Assembly: GCF_035645195.1 (NCBI RefSeq)
Contig: NZ_DASQNA010000007.1
Coordinates: 367,883-431,882 of the forward strand
DNA from: Paenibacillus sp.
Lineage (GTDB): Bacteria > Bacillota > Bacilli > Paenibacillales > YIM-B00363
DNA: 64,000 bases
Reading direction: 5' to 3'
In this document: one piece after another, positions 49,023-58,273 of the stretch
Layout of the letters: each line of letters starts with the position of its first letter
Position numbering within the stretch: the stretch's first letter is position 1
Position numbers and translations under genes: made by a program
Notes under the pieces: model-generated
The model's input: only the letters and a program-made list of their open reading frames with translations
Told to the model about the DNA's origin: nothing
Databases searched by the model: none

Positions 49023-50767
49023 TCGTCATCCCCCATAATCATCTCGCTGATCGACGTTCCCGCCTGCACCATCGGATACACGTTCTCGTCGCGGCGGACG
49101 ACGAACTCGACGAGCACCGGACCCGGCGTAGCGAGCGCTTCTTCCCAAGCCGCGCGCGCTTCTTCTTTGTTCGAGGCGCGGAGCCCCTTGACGCCGTACG
49201 CTTCCGCCAGCTTCACGAAATCCGGGCTGCCCGCGAGGTCGATGTGGCTGAAGCGCTGGCCGTGGATGATCTCCTGCCACTGGCGCACCATGCCGAGCAC
49301 CGTGTTGTTGAGCACCGCGATTTTGACCGGGATGTTATGGATCGCGCAGATCGCGAGCTCCTGCGAGCACATCTGCATGCCGCCGTCGCCGTTGATCGAG
49401 ACGACCGTCGCGTCCGGGTTGGCGATTTGGACGCCGATCGCGGACGGGAAGCCGAAGCCCATCGTGCCGAGACCGCCGGACGAGATCCAGCGACGCGGAT
49501 GGTTGAAACGATAGTACTGCGCCGCCCACATTTGGTGCTGGCCGACGTCCGTCGTGACGAACGCGTCGCCCTTCGTCGTCTCGTGGATGAGCTCGACGAC
49601 CCATTGCGGCTTCAGTTCGACGTCGGAATCTTTGTAGGAGAGCGGACGCTCCTTCTTCCATGCCTGGATTTGGGAAACCCACGCGTCGGACTTCGCTTTC
49701 TTCGCCTTCTTGTTGGCGAGTTCGAGCACCATCTTCACGTCGCCGACGCAAGGGATGGCCGTCGGCACGTTCTTCCCGATTTCCGCCGGATCGACGTCGA
49801 TGTGCGCGATTTTCGCCTTCGGGGCGAATTCCGACACCTTCATCGTCACGCGGTCGTCGAACCGGGCGCCGATGCCGATCAGCAAGTCGCAGTTTTGCAG
49901 CGCCGTATTGGCCGTCCACGTGCCGTGCATGCCCGGCATGCCCATCCACAGCTCGTGCGCGCTCGGGAAGCCCCCGAGGCCGAGCAGCGTCGTCGTAACC
50001 GGAATCTGCGTCTTCTCCGCGAACTCCATCAGCTCTTCGTGCGCGCCGGCGTAAACGACGCCGCCGCCCGCGAGGATGACCGGACGCTCCGCTTCCTCGA
50101 TCGCCTGCAGCAGCTTGTTGACTTGGCCCTTGTTCGGCATGACCGTCGGGTTGTAGCCGCGGATACTGACTTCTTCCGGGTAATGGAACTCCGTCAGCTG
50201 CGCGGACACGTCCTTCGGAATGTCGATGAGGACCGGCCCCTTGCGGCCCGTGTTCGCGATGTGGAACGCTTCGCGGATCGTCTTCGCGAGATCCTTGACG
50301 TCGCGCACCAAATAGCTGTGCTTCGTGATCGGCATCGTGATGCCGGTGATATCGGCTTCTTGGAACGCGTCCGTGCCGATGTACGTCGTCGCGACGTTGC
50401 CCGTAATGACGACGAGCGGCACGGAATCCATGTACGCCGTGGCGATGCCCGTGACGAGGTTCGTCGCCCCCGGGCCCGACGTCGCGATGCAGACGCCGAC
50501 CTTGCCCGTCGAACGCGCGTAGCCGTCGGCCGCGTGGATCGCGCCCTGCTCGTGGCGGGTCAGCAAATGTTTAAAGTCGGGATTCCCGTGCATCGCGTCG
50601 TAAATATACAACACGGCGCCGCCGGGGTATCCGAATACGCATTCCACTCCTTCGAGGAGCAAGGAGCGGAGCAAAATTTCAGAGCCCGAAATGACGTCGG
50701 GCTTCAACAGACGGCTGCGCAGTTCTTCACTATCCAGCTTTGCGACACTGAGTTGTTGAACGCTCAC
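49019..50767 (-). CDS. ilvB: Acetolactate synthase large (catalytic) subunit
   Basis: The 582-residue protein has the thiamine-diphosphate enzyme layout: GVECVFGYPGGAVLYIYDAM with the catalytic-site residues, THEQGAIHAADGYARSTGKV-like RHEQGAIHAADGYARSTGK with the cofactor-activating glutamate, GPGATNLVTGIATAYMDSVP, and the C-terminal diphosphate motif INGDGGMQMCSQELAICAIHNIPVKIAVLNN. I start at GTG 50767, seven bases after GGAGG. The frame runs on to 50911 through the T-box terminator, which is not coding. It makes acetolactate or acetohydroxybutyrate, the first common branched-chain step. Confidence 0.97.
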   Translation of the reverse strand: MSVQQLSVAKLDSEELRSRLLKPDVISGSEILLRSLLLEGVECVFGYPGGAVLYIYDAMHGNPDFKHLLTRHEQGAIHAADGYARSTGKVGVCIATSGPGATNLVTGIATAYMDSVPLVVITGNVATTYIGTDAFQEADITGITMPITKHSYLVRDVKDLAKTIREAFHIANTGRKGPVLIDIPKDVSAQLTEFHYPEEVSIRGYNPTVMPNKGQVNKLLQAIEEAERPVILAGGGVVYAGAHEELMEFAEKTQIPVTTTLLGLGGFPSAHELWMGMPGMHGTWTANTALQNCDLLIGIGARFDDRVTMKVSEFAPKAKIAHIDVDPAEIGKNVPTAIPCVGDVKMVLELANKKAKKAKSDAWVSQIQAWKKERPLSYKDSDVELKPQWVVELIHETTKGDAFVTTDVGQHQMWAAQYYRFNHPRRWISSGGLGTMGFGFPSAIGVQIANPDATVVSINGDGGMQMCSQELAICAIHNIPVKIAVLNNTVLGMVRQWQEIIHGQRFSHIDLAGSPDFVKLAEAYGVKGLRASNKEEARAAWEEALATPGPVLVEFVVRRDENVYPMVQAGTSISEMIMGDDE

Positions 50768-50822
50768 ATGAGACCCTCCATTTCTTATTCGTTCATAGAA
50801 ACCAGCGGACTTCCATGGGGCA

Positions 50823-51215
50823 AAAAATAAAAAACCCTTCCGCCCCCGGCGCGACCGTATCAACGGCGCAGCCATGGGACGAAAGGGGTTCGCTTTCGTG
50901 GTACCACCCAAAATTCGCCTATGCCTTGCGGCATGGGCCTCAAGCAGAAACGCGGCAGCCGGCCGGGCCGTCGCCCGATCCGACGCTTCTCAGCGTCCTG
51001 CGGCACGGTAACGTGTGCCGATCCGATTTCTCCTATTAGGCGCCGGCGACAGCCGGGACGCTTTTCAGAGAAACAGCTCCGAGGTGAGCTCGCATATACG
51101 GGAGTTATGGCGAAGGTTGCAGCAAATCCTTCCGCTCTCTGTTCATAAGAGCCCGTAAAGCTTCGTCCTCTTCACAGCCGATCCAATATAACCACAAACA
51201 GTTTGTGCATTTTGC
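50823..51215 (-). ncRNA. T-box riboswitch, Leu (ilvBNC leader)
   Basis: The T-box sequence GGGTGGTACCACG lies at 50897-50909, followed by the terminator arms (CGAACCCCTTTCGTCCC ... CCGGGGGCGGAAGGG) and a T-run at 50823-50835. Stem I features AGAGAGCGG (about 51130-51140), and the specifier region CGAGCTCACCTCGGAG has CTC at 51086-51088. It should read uncharged tRNA-Leu, so leucine status controls synthesis of all three branched-chain amino acids here. The specifier region closely resembles that of the leuA T-box. Confidence 0.93.
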
Positions 51216-51224
51216 TTAAAGATT

Positions 51225-51253
51225 ATTATATTCTTGCGTGAATTATGCGTCAA
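51225..51253 (-). promoter_or_regulatory. Promoter of the ilvBNC operon
   Basis: On the minus strand TTGACG (51248-51253) and TATAAT (51225-51230) are exactly 17 bases apart. It lies nine bases beyond the stop of the upstream DUF4179 gene and starts the T-box leader. Confidence 0.85.
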
Positions 51254-51261
51254 GTTTTTAT

Positions 51262-52605
51262 TTAGCGGATTCGAATTTCGAACGGCTCGCGAATGTACCC
51301 CGGGTAGTTGTATATCTCGAACCGCAGCGGCTGTTCGTATGCCTCGTCCGGGATCTCCAAGGCGAACGATTGCCGGTCGTCCCCCGGCCTGGCGGAACGT
51401 TGGCCGCTGCCCGTCCGGTACGACCGCCCTTGAGCGTCCTCGAACTCGGATTCGACGACGGAATAAATCATAAAATCGTCCGCCGCGACGCCCCGAAGCT
51501 CGAAACACAGCTCGAGCGAGTCGCCGAGATCCGTCACCGACGTCAGCGAAATGCGGTCGTCCGGCGCCTCCAGCACCCGTTTCCGCCCCGTATCGACGAC
51601 GAGATGCGTTCGCTCCTTGTCGATGGCGCGGGCTGCGGAGCCGGTCAGCGTCAGCGACTCGGGAATCGAGAACGAGCTGCCCTCGAAATACACCGTTCTG
51701 CGCAAGCCGGTTTCGAGGAACGAGCTGCGTTCCGCAAACCGCTCCCCCCCGTCGCCGATCAGCGCCAGATCCAGGAACGAGAATATTTCCTTCGTATTGT
51801 TCGGATCGTACTCGAGCTCGACGGCGATGCGCGTCGGATATACGATCGCCTTGCTGAACGTCACGCGCTGTCCTTCGATGTCGACCTTCCGGTCGATGCG
51901 ATACTCGGCGGCGGGACGCTGCGCGAGATCGATCCGAATCGGCACGCGCCAGACGTCGTCGCTCGGCAGCCCCATCGTTGCAAGCCGCACCTCCAGCGTA
52001 AACTCCGCCGGAACGTCCGCTTCCTCGGTGAACAGCAGCTCGGCGACGTCGGAGTACGCCGGCGCCGCCTCCCCGTCCCAGCTCCCGCGGTACGACATCG
52101 AGTAGCCGGACGCGATCGAGCCGTCCGGCAGACGAAGCGTCGCTTCGTGCAGCCGCGCGCCGACGACGCCCGAGGCGTCCCGAATCGTATAGAAAATCAG
52201 CAGCCGCTTCTCATCGGGGATGACGCCGTCCACCGCGAACGTCACCTCGCCGTGCGTCTCATAAGCGCCGATGGCCTGGTAATAATCGTTGCGCACCGCT
52301 TCCGTCAACCCTCGGTCGTAGCGAATCAGCTCCACGATCGATTCCATCCCCGGGAGACGGCCGACCGCTTCGGCGAACGCGGGGGAGAGGCGGATCGATC
52401 CCGCGATGCACAGCACCGTCACGACCGCGGCGGCGGCGCTCCAGCCGGCTCGGCCGAACCGGCGCCGCTCCCTACTTTCGGCCGACGCGCGGCGAATGCC
52501 CGAGCGGATCGCCTCGTCCAAGCGGCCTTCCGGCACCGGCGCGCCTCGCAGCGCCTTGCCTTGCTCTTCTAACCAGCATTCCTCCGGCGGCTTCCCTCGA
52601 TTCAT
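51262..52605 (-). CDS. DUF4179-type membrane anti-sigma-like protein
   Basis: The 447-residue protein has a charged cytoplasmic N-terminus (EECWLEEQGKALRGAPVPEG RLDEAIRSG in order), one membrane span at about 56-72 (SAAAAVVTVLCIAGSIRLSP) and a 370-residue outer part. The outer part contains the DUF4179 opening (PGMESIVELIRYDRGLTEAV, VTFAVDGVIPDEKRLLIFYT) and beta-rich DUF5643-like sequence. Such proteins pair with ECF sigma factors, binding them with the N-terminus. Here its start overlaps the stop of the sigma gene by four bases, which supports that role. The outer domain would sense an envelope signal, still unknown. Confidence 0.85.
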   Translation of the reverse strand: MNRGKPPEECWLEEQGKALRGAPVPEGRLDEAIRSGIRRASAESRERRRFGRAGWSAAAAVVTVLCIAGSIRLSPAFAEAVGRLPGMESIVELIRYDRGLTEAVRNDYYQAIGAYETHGEVTFAVDGVIPDEKRLLIFYTIRDASGVVGARLHEATLRLPDGSIASGYSMSYRGSWDGEAAPAYSDVAELLFTEEADVPAEFTLEVRLATMGLPSDDVWRVPIRIDLAQRPAAEYRIDRKVDIEGQRVTFSKAIVYPTRIAVELEYDPNNTKEIFSFLDLALIGDGGERFAERSSFLETGLRRTVYFEGSSFSIPESLTLTGSAARAIDKERTHLVVDTGRKRVLEAPDDRISLTSVTDLGDSLELCFELRGVAADDFMIYSVVESEFEDAQGRSYRTGSGQRSARPGDDRQSFALEIPDEAYEQPLRFEIYNYPGYIREPFEIRIR

Positions 52606-53129
52606 CGCTCTCCCTCCCCTTCGCTCATGATCGCCCTCGCCAGCGCCAGCGCCTTATGCAGCCGCGCCTTCACCGTCCCGACCGGCCGGCCGAGCGCCGC
52701 CGCGATTTCTCCCAGCGTCATGTCCTCGTAATATTTCAACAGCAGCACTTCCCGATATTTCGGCTTCAGCCGCTCCATCGCTTCCGTCATGTCCAGCCGA
52801 GCGACGACCTCTCCTTCCGCCGAAGGGGCGGCGCCGACCTCCCGCTCGGCGCCGCCGCGCAGTCGCCGCTTGCGCTTGCGCTCGTCATTACAGCAGTTGA
52901 GCAGAATACGGATCAACCACGTCGAGGCATAGCGCGGTTCCCGCAGCTTGCGGAACGTCTTCCACGCGCGGTACGCCGTCTCCTGAATCGCTTCAATCGC
53001 GTCGTCCTCGTTCTTGAAATACGCGTAGGCGATGCGGTACATCCGCTCCTTCTGCAGCGACATCAGCTCGTAAAACGCCTCGCTGTCGCCGTCCATCGCC
53101 GCCCTCGCCAAACGCTCCGTTCGGTCCAC
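52602..53129 (-). CDS. ECF-type sigma-70 factor
   Basis: The 175-residue protein has region 2 (DGDSEAFYELMSLQKERMYR, IAYAYFKNEDDAIEAIQETAYRAW, YASTWLIRILLNCCNDERKR) and region 4 (ERLKPKYREVLLLKYYEDMT, LGEIAAALGRPVGTVKARLHKALA). I start at GTG 53129 after GGGAGGAGGGAG, giving VDRTERLARAAMDGDSEA; a longer reading to 53447 is not supported. It forms an operon with the DUF4179 anti-sigma-like gene. Most ECF factors autoregulate; no AAC/CGT-type promoter was recognised upstream. Confidence 0.93.
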   Translation of the reverse strand: MDRTERLARAAMDGDSEAFYELMSLQKERMYRIAYAYFKNEDDAIEAIQETAYRAWKTFRKLREPRYASTWLIRILLNCCNDERKRKRRLRGGAEREVGAAPSAEGEVVARLDMTEAMERLKPKYREVLLLKYYEDMTLGEIAAALGRPVGTVKARLHKALALARAIMSEGEGER

Positions 53130-53217
53130 CGGCTCCCTCCTCCCGCTTCTCTTGTATTTATTAGACTGCGGAAGGCGGCAAACGGTTTGCTTTCCGCGGC
53201 CATTTTTTCCGCCGAAC

Positions 53218-53252
53218 GCAAAAACCGCCGCCCGAAACATCGGACGGCGGTT
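53218..53252 (-). terminator. Terminator after rplT
   Basis: Reading the minus strand, AACCGCCG and CGGCGGTT pair around a loop with a second GTCCGATG/TTTCGGGC part, followed by TTT. It ends the infC-rpmI-rplT operon. Confidence 0.8.
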
Positions 53253-53266
53253 CGTAAACGCGAAAT

Positions 53267-53626
53267 TTACGCGTTGATTTGCTCTTTCGCTTTGCCCGCG
53301 AGCGCGTTGAACGCGTTCACGTCGTTGACCGCGAGGTCGGCGAGCATCTTGCGGTTGACCGTGATGCCGGCGAGCTTCAGGCCGTGCATCATGCGGCTGT
53401 AGGACAAGCCGTTGTTGCGGGCTGCGGCGTTGATCCGCACGATCCACAGCTTGCGGAAGTTGCGCTTCGTCTGACGACGGTCGCGGTATGCGTACAGCAA
53501 GGACTTCATCACTTGCTCGTGCGCTTTTTTGAACAGGCGGTGCTTCGCACCGAAGTAACCTTTAGCAAGCTTCAAAAATTTCTTATGACGACGACGAGTC
53601 ACGAACCCGCCCTTAACTCTGGTCAT
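53267..53626 (-). CDS. rplT: 50S ribosomal protein L20
   Basis: The 119-residue protein [20 protein letters not shown] then [47 protein letters not shown] is a complete L20. It binds 23S rRNA domain II early in large-subunit assembly and in Bacillales represses its own operon by binding the L20 leader. It is the last gene of infC-rpmI-rplT. A good ribosome binding site (TAGGAGG) precedes ATG 53626. Confidence 0.98.
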   Translation of the reverse strand: MTRVKGGFVTRRRHKKFLKLAKGYFGAKHRLFKKAHEQVMKSLLYAYRDRRQTKRNFRKLWIVRINAAARNNGLSYSRMMHGLKLAGITVNRKMLADLAVNDVNAFNALAGKAKEQINA

Positions 53627-53672
53627 GGAAATACCTCCTAGTAGCTATCGGAAAATTTTTATGGTCGGAACA

Positions 53673-53873
53673 TTATTTGAGGTTGAGGAGTTGCTGCTTC
53701 ATGCGAGCGTAGTCTCCCGTGTGAAGAAGCGGCTGGCCGCTCAACACGCGCTTTTGGCGCGGGCTTTTGCCGGACAGCAAGTGGTTTTTGTACGCTTTGT
53801 AGCGCTTCACTTTGCCCGTGCCCGTAACTTTGAAACGGTCTTTCAAGCTGCTATGCGTCTTCATTTTCGGCAT
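53673..53873 (-). CDS. rpmI: 50S ribosomal protein L35
   Basis: The 66-residue basic protein [20 protein letters not shown] then [23 protein letters not shown] is a full-length L35, a component of the large ribosomal subunit. ATG 53873 follows TAGGAGGAAC. The frame is open further upstream through infC but that reading is out of register with the infC protein and not real. Second gene of the operon. Confidence 0.97.
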   Translation of the reverse strand: MPKMKTHSSLKDRFKVTGTGKVKRYKAYKNHLLSGKSPRQKRVLSGQPLLHTGDYARMKQQLLNLK

Positions 53874-53899
53874 GACGGATGTTCCTCCTAAATGGTTGG

Positions 53900-54415
53900 T
53901 TAGTTCGGTTTGTTCGGGGCCAAAATCATGATCATGCTTCGGCCCTCCAGCTTCGGACGGCGTTCTTGAATCCCGATCGCCTCGACCTCGGCCGCTACGC
54001 GCTCGAGCACCTTCTGGCCGACGCTGGCATGGGTGATTTCGCGTCCGCGGAAGCGGATCGTGCATTTCACCTTGTCCTGCTCGTTCAAGAACTTCACGAC
54101 GTTGCGAAGCTTCGTCTGGAAGTCGTGCTCGTCGATCGTCGCGCTGAAGCGTACTTCCTTGAGCTCGACGATCTTCTGGTTTTTGCGGTTTTCTTTCTCT
54201 TTCTTTTGCTGCTCGTACCGGAACTTCCCGTAGTCCATAATCCGGCATACCGGCGGCTTCGCGGTCGGAGCGACGTTCACCAGGTCGAGATTCGCGTCAA
54301 TGGCTTTCTGCATCGCTTCGCGGAACGGCACAATGCCCAGCTGCTCGCCCTCGGGCCCTACAAGACGTACTTCCTTCGCGCGAATCTCTTCGTTAATCTG
54401 ATGGTCCTTGCTAAT
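53900..54415 (-). CDS. infC: Translation initiation factor IF-3 (ATT start)
   Basis: The 171-residue protein has N-domain [20 protein letters not shown], the linker rich in K/E ([20 protein letters not shown]) and the C-domain [20 protein letters not shown]. Translation starts at ATT 54415, nine bases after GGAGG, giving (M)[14 protein letters not shown], exactly the IF-3 N-terminus. The ATT start is a known feature of infC that lets IF-3 limit its own synthesis. It prevents subunit joining and checks the start codon. First gene of the operon. Confidence 0.97.
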   Translation of the reverse strand: MSKDHQINEEIRAKEVRLVGPEGEQLGIVPFREAMQKAIDANLDLVNVAPTAKPPVCRIMDYGKFRYEQQKKEKENRKNQKIVELKEVRFSATIDEHDFQTKLRNVVKFLNEQDKVKCTIRFRGREITHASVGQKVLERVAAEVEAIGIQERRPKLEGRSMIMILAPNKPN

Positions 54416-54419
54416 GGTT

Positions 54420-54615
54420 TGCCACCTCCAGGAATGGTTCGAACGGATCAAGCAAACAAAAAACGCGGCGCACCGGAAACTCCAGTACCCGCGTCAGTTA
54501 CCGACAAACGTGATGATGCCGCGCTACCTATGTAGGCGCTGCTCGTCAGCGGCGGACCAGCCGATCCAATCATCGGTCAGGTGAGAAGCGGGTGCTTCTG
54601 CTTTTGCTCACTCGA
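54420..54615 (-). ncRNA. L20 leader (autoregulatory) of infC-rpmI-rplT
   Basis: Between the promoter and infC the minus strand carries a structured leader. It ends in a hairpin with GCGGGTACTGGAGTTTCCGG, GCCGCG and TTTTTTG just before the infC ribosome binding site. The location, the intrinsic-terminator end and the operon match the Bacillales L20 leader, where L20 binding promotes premature termination. I identify it by context and architecture; the exact L20 site was not traced. Confidence 0.7.
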
Positions 54616-54621
54616 GGATTT

Positions 54622-54650
54622 AATATATCATACACGTTTGCCGGTGTCAA
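54622..54650 (-). promoter_or_regulatory. Promoter of the infC operon
   Basis: On the minus strand TTGACA (54645-54650) and TATATT (54622-54627) are exactly 17 bases apart. Confidence 0.8.
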
Positions 54651-54682
54651 CACGATTTCTCGATCGTTGCGTTACGCCGCCG

Positions 54683-55918
54683 TCAGTTGAACTTCTGCAC
54701 GTCGTCGAGACGCAGCACCCGCGTATGCTTCGTATGGCTCCAGCTCTTGTTGTTCTGCGTGAAGAACGCGTGGAACGTGATCGGATACCACGACAGCAGG
54801 AACAGCGGGAACGTCAGCAGCGACGCGTACATCTTCCACGATTTCACCCGCTCGAGCGCGAGCGCCAGCGGGAACTGCAGGTAAACGACGAAAATGGCGA
54901 TGGTGCCGATCCATACCGGAACGAAGTCGTACACCGACATGAGGCTCGGCTTGCCCGGCAGCAGCTGATCGACCCACATGACGACCGTGAACACGAGCGA
55001 GACGAACACGTTGTATACGCTGATGGAATACAGCGCCGTATCGATTTTCGTCCAGCTCCGCTCCTTGATTCCCTGCCACAGCAGCGGGAAGAAGTAGCGG
55101 CGGGCGACGTCGAAATGGCCCTGCATCCAGCGCAGGCGCTGGCGCGCGGACGCCTGGAACGTGAGCGGCTTCTCGTCGTACACCTTGGCGTCGTAGTTGA
55201 ACGTCGGGTACACGCCCCGCTGCACGCAGCGCATCGTAAATTCGAGATCCTCGACGAGCGACGTCGCGCCCCAGCCCATCTCCTTCAGCAGCTTCGCGTC
55301 GAAGCACATGCCCGTGCCGCCGAGGAAGTTCGCCATGCCGAGCGCGCGGCGCGGCATTTGCCACAGGCGGTTGCAGAACCAATACGTGACGCCGTACGCG
55401 GCGGTGATCCAAGAATCGTACGGATTTTTCGTGTCCAAGTACGCTTGAATGACGCGGGAGCCGTTGCACAGGTCGTTGTTCATTTCGCGCAGGTAGCGCG
55501 GGCTGACGAGGTTGTCGGCGTCGAACATGACGACCGCGTCGTACTGCTTCTCCATGCCCCACAGCTCTTTCAGCATCCATTCGATCGCGAACCCTTTGCC
55601 CCGCAGCGCTTGGTTATGGCGCTCCATCGCGATCGCACCGTGAGCGCGAACGACGTCCGCGGTTTTGTCCGTGCAGTTGTCGCAAATGACGAAAATATCA
55701 TACATTTCCCGCGGATAATCGAGCGACTTCAAGTTGTCGACGAGCGCGCCGACGACCTGCTCCTCGTTGTGCGCGGCCACCAGCACCGCGAACGTTTTTT
55801 GCGGCGCGTGATCCTTTTTCACCGTTTTCAGCTTCCATCCCCAGAAAGACAAGACCAGTTGATAAAACCCCACTGCGAACAATCCGATTTGCACCACAAG
55901 AACGATGCCGTTCATCAT
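54683..55918 (-). CDS. GT2 family membrane glycosyltransferase
   Basis: The 411-residue protein has an N-terminal span, then a processive-type GT-A domain with FAVLVAAHNEEQVVGALVDN, VMFDADNLVSPRYLREMNND (DAD motif), NFLGGTGMCFDAKLLKEMGW, SLVEDLEFTMRCVQRG (ED catalytic pair) and ARQRLRWMQGHFD (QxxRW motif). Three or four more spans follow, with FVPVWIGTIAIFVVYLQFPL. This matches cellulose/hyaluronan/PgaC-like synthases that polymerise sugars across the membrane. Product unknown. I start at ATG 55918 after AAAGGGGGC; a start at 55972 adds residues of no apparent function. Confidence 0.88.
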   Translation of the reverse strand: MMNGIVLVVQIGLFAVGFYQLVLSFWGWKLKTVKKDHAPQKTFAVLVAAHNEEQVVGALVDNLKSLDYPREMYDIFVICDNCTDKTADVVRAHGAIAMERHNQALRGKGFAIEWMLKELWGMEKQYDAVVMFDADNLVSPRYLREMNNDLCNGSRVIQAYLDTKNPYDSWITAAYGVTYWFCNRLWQMPRRALGMANFLGGTGMCFDAKLLKEMGWGATSLVEDLEFTMRCVQRGVYPTFNYDAKVYDEKPLTFQASARQRLRWMQGHFDVARRYFFPLLWQGIKERSWTKIDTALYSISVYNVFVSLVFTVVMWVDQLLPGKPSLMSVYDFVPVWIGTIAIFVVYLQFPLALALERVKSWKMYASLLTFPLFLLSWYPITFHAFFTQNNKSWSHTKHTRVLRLDDVQKFN

Positions 55919-56279
55919 GCTGCCCCCTTTGTGATCTGTTTCGTTGCTGCTTGCGCGGCCGACGGACGACAACGCCGCGTCGACTCGGTTCGACGGCCTT
56001 GCCCCTTGTTGCCGTTGGGCTCCCTGAATTTTGCTTCAAGTCGCCAGGGAAGTCAAAAACCGCCAGCGGCCGTTTCGGGCGATTCTTCCGGCATAAAGCG
56101 TCATCCGGACGGAATCGCCGCCCCCGGTTCGCCCATTATTGGACGCTACGTAACTATTTTACCGTTTTTCTCACTTTTTATGACGAATTGATTACGAAAT
56201 GTTACGAGAATATTACAAAAGGCCCGGATGCCCCGGGCCTTCGTCCATTACCTATTCGATTTTCCGTCCCCTTTTTTCG
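55919..56279. other. Intergenic region; terminator of the GT4 gene at its left end
   Basis: Reading the minus strand, 56215-56243 has GGCCCGG-GGCAT-CCGGGCC followed by TTTTGT, a terminator for the GT4 gene. The AT-rich part at 56145-56215 may contain the promoter of the GT2 gene, but no clear -35/-10 pair was found. No gene is supported here. Confidence 0.6.
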
Positions 56280-57437
56280 CTATAAAACGACAGCTTCCCG
56301 CATCGACTCCCGCACGACGTCCCGATACGATTCCAGCAGCCCGCGGAAAATACGGTCCCACGATTGCGAACGCGCGTATTCGAGGCCGGCGGCGCCGAGG
56401 CGGGCGCGCAGTCCCGCGTCCGACTTCAAGGCGGCGAGCGCGGCGGTGAACGCGGCGGCGTCCCGCGGCGGGCACAGCCAGCCGGTTTCGCCGTGGCGCA
56501 CGATATCCCCTACGCCTCCGGCGCCGGCGCCGATGACCGGCGTGCCGCACGCCATCGACTCCAGCACGACGTTGCCGAACGTCTCCGTCGCCGACGGGAA
56601 CAGGAACACGTCCGACGCCGCGTACAGCTCGCTGAGCCGGCGCCCCTCCACGAAGCCGAGCAGGCGGATCGGCTCCTCGGGCCGCACCGTCTCCTTCAGC
56701 TCCTGCAGCAGCGGGCCGTCGCCGGCGACGACGAGCTCCATCTCGGCGCGGTCCGCCTCGGGCATCGCCCGGAACGACTCCAGCAGGACGTCGATGCTCT
56801 TCTCCGCGGCAAGCCGCCCGACGTACAGGACGACGAACTTGTCGGGCGAGACGCCGAACGAGCGGAGCACCGCTTCCCGATCTACCTCGGGGCTGAACTG
56901 CTCCGTGCTGATGCCGCGGCCCCAGATCTCCATTTCGGGGAACCCCTTCGTCTTCAAATGATCGAGCGCCGATCGCGAAGGGACGTACACTTTTCGGCAA
57001 TCCGCGTGAAACCACGACATATACTTCATTAGGACGGGCTCCATCCATTGCAGCTTATAGTAGGCCAAATATTGGTCGAAATGCGTGTGATACGAAGCTA
57101 CGAGCGGGATGCCGTGCTTGCGGGCGTAGTGGCTGCCGTAAAAGCCGATGTTGAACGGCGTCGCCACATGGATGAGCGTCGGGCGAAACTCCTTCAGCGC
57201 CTTCTTCATGTTGAGCGGATTCGGCAGGGCGAACTTGCAATCCGGATACAGCAGGAACGGGACGCTGAACAGCCGCTCCACCGAGCTGGCCTCGGCGGGC
57301 AGACGCGCCTCCGCCGTCGGCGCGAACACCTTGCAAGGGACGCCCTGCGATTCCAAGAAGGCCGCCCATCGTCCGAGCGTTTTCGCAACGCCGTTCACTT
57401 CAGGCACGTAAGTATCGGTAAACAATGCTACTCTCAT
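56280..57437 (-). CDS. GT4 family glycosyltransferase
   Basis: The 385-residue cytosolic GT-B protein has RVALFTDTYVPEVNGVAKTL at the start and HVATPFNIGFYGSHYARKHG, SYHTHFDQYLAYYKL. The C-terminal half has VVLYVGRLAAEKSIDVLLES, LLGFVEGRRLSELYAASDVF and FPSATETFGNVVLESMACGTPVIGAGAGG, the nucleotide-sugar-binding EX7E-type region. It resembles the mannosyl/glucosyl transferases that build glycolipids or lipoteichoic acid anchors (for example MgtA-like proteins). Acceptor unknown. It starts at ATG 57437 after AGGAGG-like GAAGGAGGC. Confidence 0.9.
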   Translation of the reverse strand: MRVALFTDTYVPEVNGVAKTLGRWAAFLESQGVPCKVFAPTAEARLPAEASSVERLFSVPFLLYPDCKFALPNPLNMKKALKEFRPTLIHVATPFNIGFYGSHYARKHGIPLVASYHTHFDQYLAYYKLQWMEPVLMKYMSWFHADCRKVYVPSRSALDHLKTKGFPEMEIWGRGISTEQFSPEVDREAVLRSFGVSPDKFVVLYVGRLAAEKSIDVLLESFRAMPEADRAEMELVVAGDGPLLQELKETVRPEEPIRLLGFVEGRRLSELYAASDVFLFPSATETFGNVVLESMACGTPVIGAGAGGVGDIVRHGETGWLCPPRDAAAFTAALAALKSDAGLRARLGAAGLEYARSQSWDRIFRGLLESYRDVVRESMREAVVL

Positions 57438-57659
57438 CGCCGCGCCTCCTTCGCAGCGGCCCAGGGCCGCAAGGATTCCAATAGTAATATTATATTAAGC
57501 GTCTATTATCTCAACGTTATCGGCACGTAAAGAAATCGTTTTGAAAAATTAATATGCGTTTGATACTTCATTTACAAATCTATTTTACAATAATCGCTGT
57601 AGCCATAGTTCTGCCGTTTCGGTACAATAAAAGACAGACAGATGGAGGAGGACCTACTG

Positions 57660-58190
57660 ATGTGGAGCCGCATGGTCTCTTGGCTGAAGGAACACGACCA
57701 ACGCGTGTTTTTCCTTGTGAACCGCAAACTCAATCACGCTTTGGTAGGAAAGCTATGCGAACGGATCACTCATCTGGGCGGAGCTAGGGCCACGATTCTC
57801 GCCACTTTGGGGATTTGGATGCTCGCCCCGAAGCCGGTGTCGACCGTCGGCATGCAAGCTTTCATAGCTTTGGCGCTCAGCCATATACCCGTTGCTATCG
57901 TGAAGAAGACATATCCGCGTTTGCGCCCTTATCTCGCCCTGCCCGAAACGATCACCTGCAGCAAGCCGTTGAAGGATCATTCCTTCCCTTCCGGGCATAC
58001 GACGGCGATCTTTTCCGTCATCGCGCCGTTCGTCATCGCCTTCAACTGGATCGGCTTCATTCTGATTCCGGTCGCGATGATCATCGGCATGTCCCGCATG
58101 ACGCTCGGATTGCATTACCCGTCCGACGTGGCCGCGGGCTGCGTCATCGGCTGCCTCACCGCCGCGGGCACGGTCGCTTTCCTGGGGTAA
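57660..58190 (+). CDS. PAP2-family phosphatase, undecaprenyl-diphosphatase-like
   Basis: The 176-residue membrane protein has the PAP2 signature in order: VKKTYPRLRPY (K-x6-RP), SFPSGHTTAIFSV (PSGH) and GMSRMTLGLHYPSDVAAG (SR-x5-H-x3-D). Several spans surround it. Such enzymes, like BcrC and YodM, dephosphorylate undecaprenyl diphosphate or phosphatidylglycerol phosphate outside the membrane. I start at ATG 57660, eight bases after GGAGGAGG; an ATG at 57642 overlaps that site. It is followed by the GT28 gene and may supply lipid for it, but this is only suggested. Confidence 0.9.
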   Translation: MWSRMVSWLKEHDQRVFFLVNRKLNHALVGKLCERITHLGGARATILATLGIWMLAPKPVSTVGMQAFIALALSHIPVAIVKKTYPRLRPYLALPETITCSKPLKDHSFPSGHTTAIFSVIAPFVIAFNWIGFILIPVAMIIGMSRMTLGLHYPSDVAAGCVIGCLTAAGTVAFLG

Positions 58191-58273
58191 TCTTGCTATC
58201 ATTTGCATCATAAGCTTATTTCATATATCGTTGACGTACGGTACAGAGGCCATGTAAGGACAGGTGAATTGCC

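Noticed and set aside
49244..50830. Plus-strand frame of 528 codons opposite ilvB
   Set aside because: Shadow of the ilvB codon pattern; composition is Arg/Asp/Val-rich and domain-free.
54581..56191. Plus-strand frame of 536 codons opposite the GT2 gene
   Set aside because: The GT2 protein has all catalytic motifs on the minus strand; this is a shadow that also crosses the infC leader.
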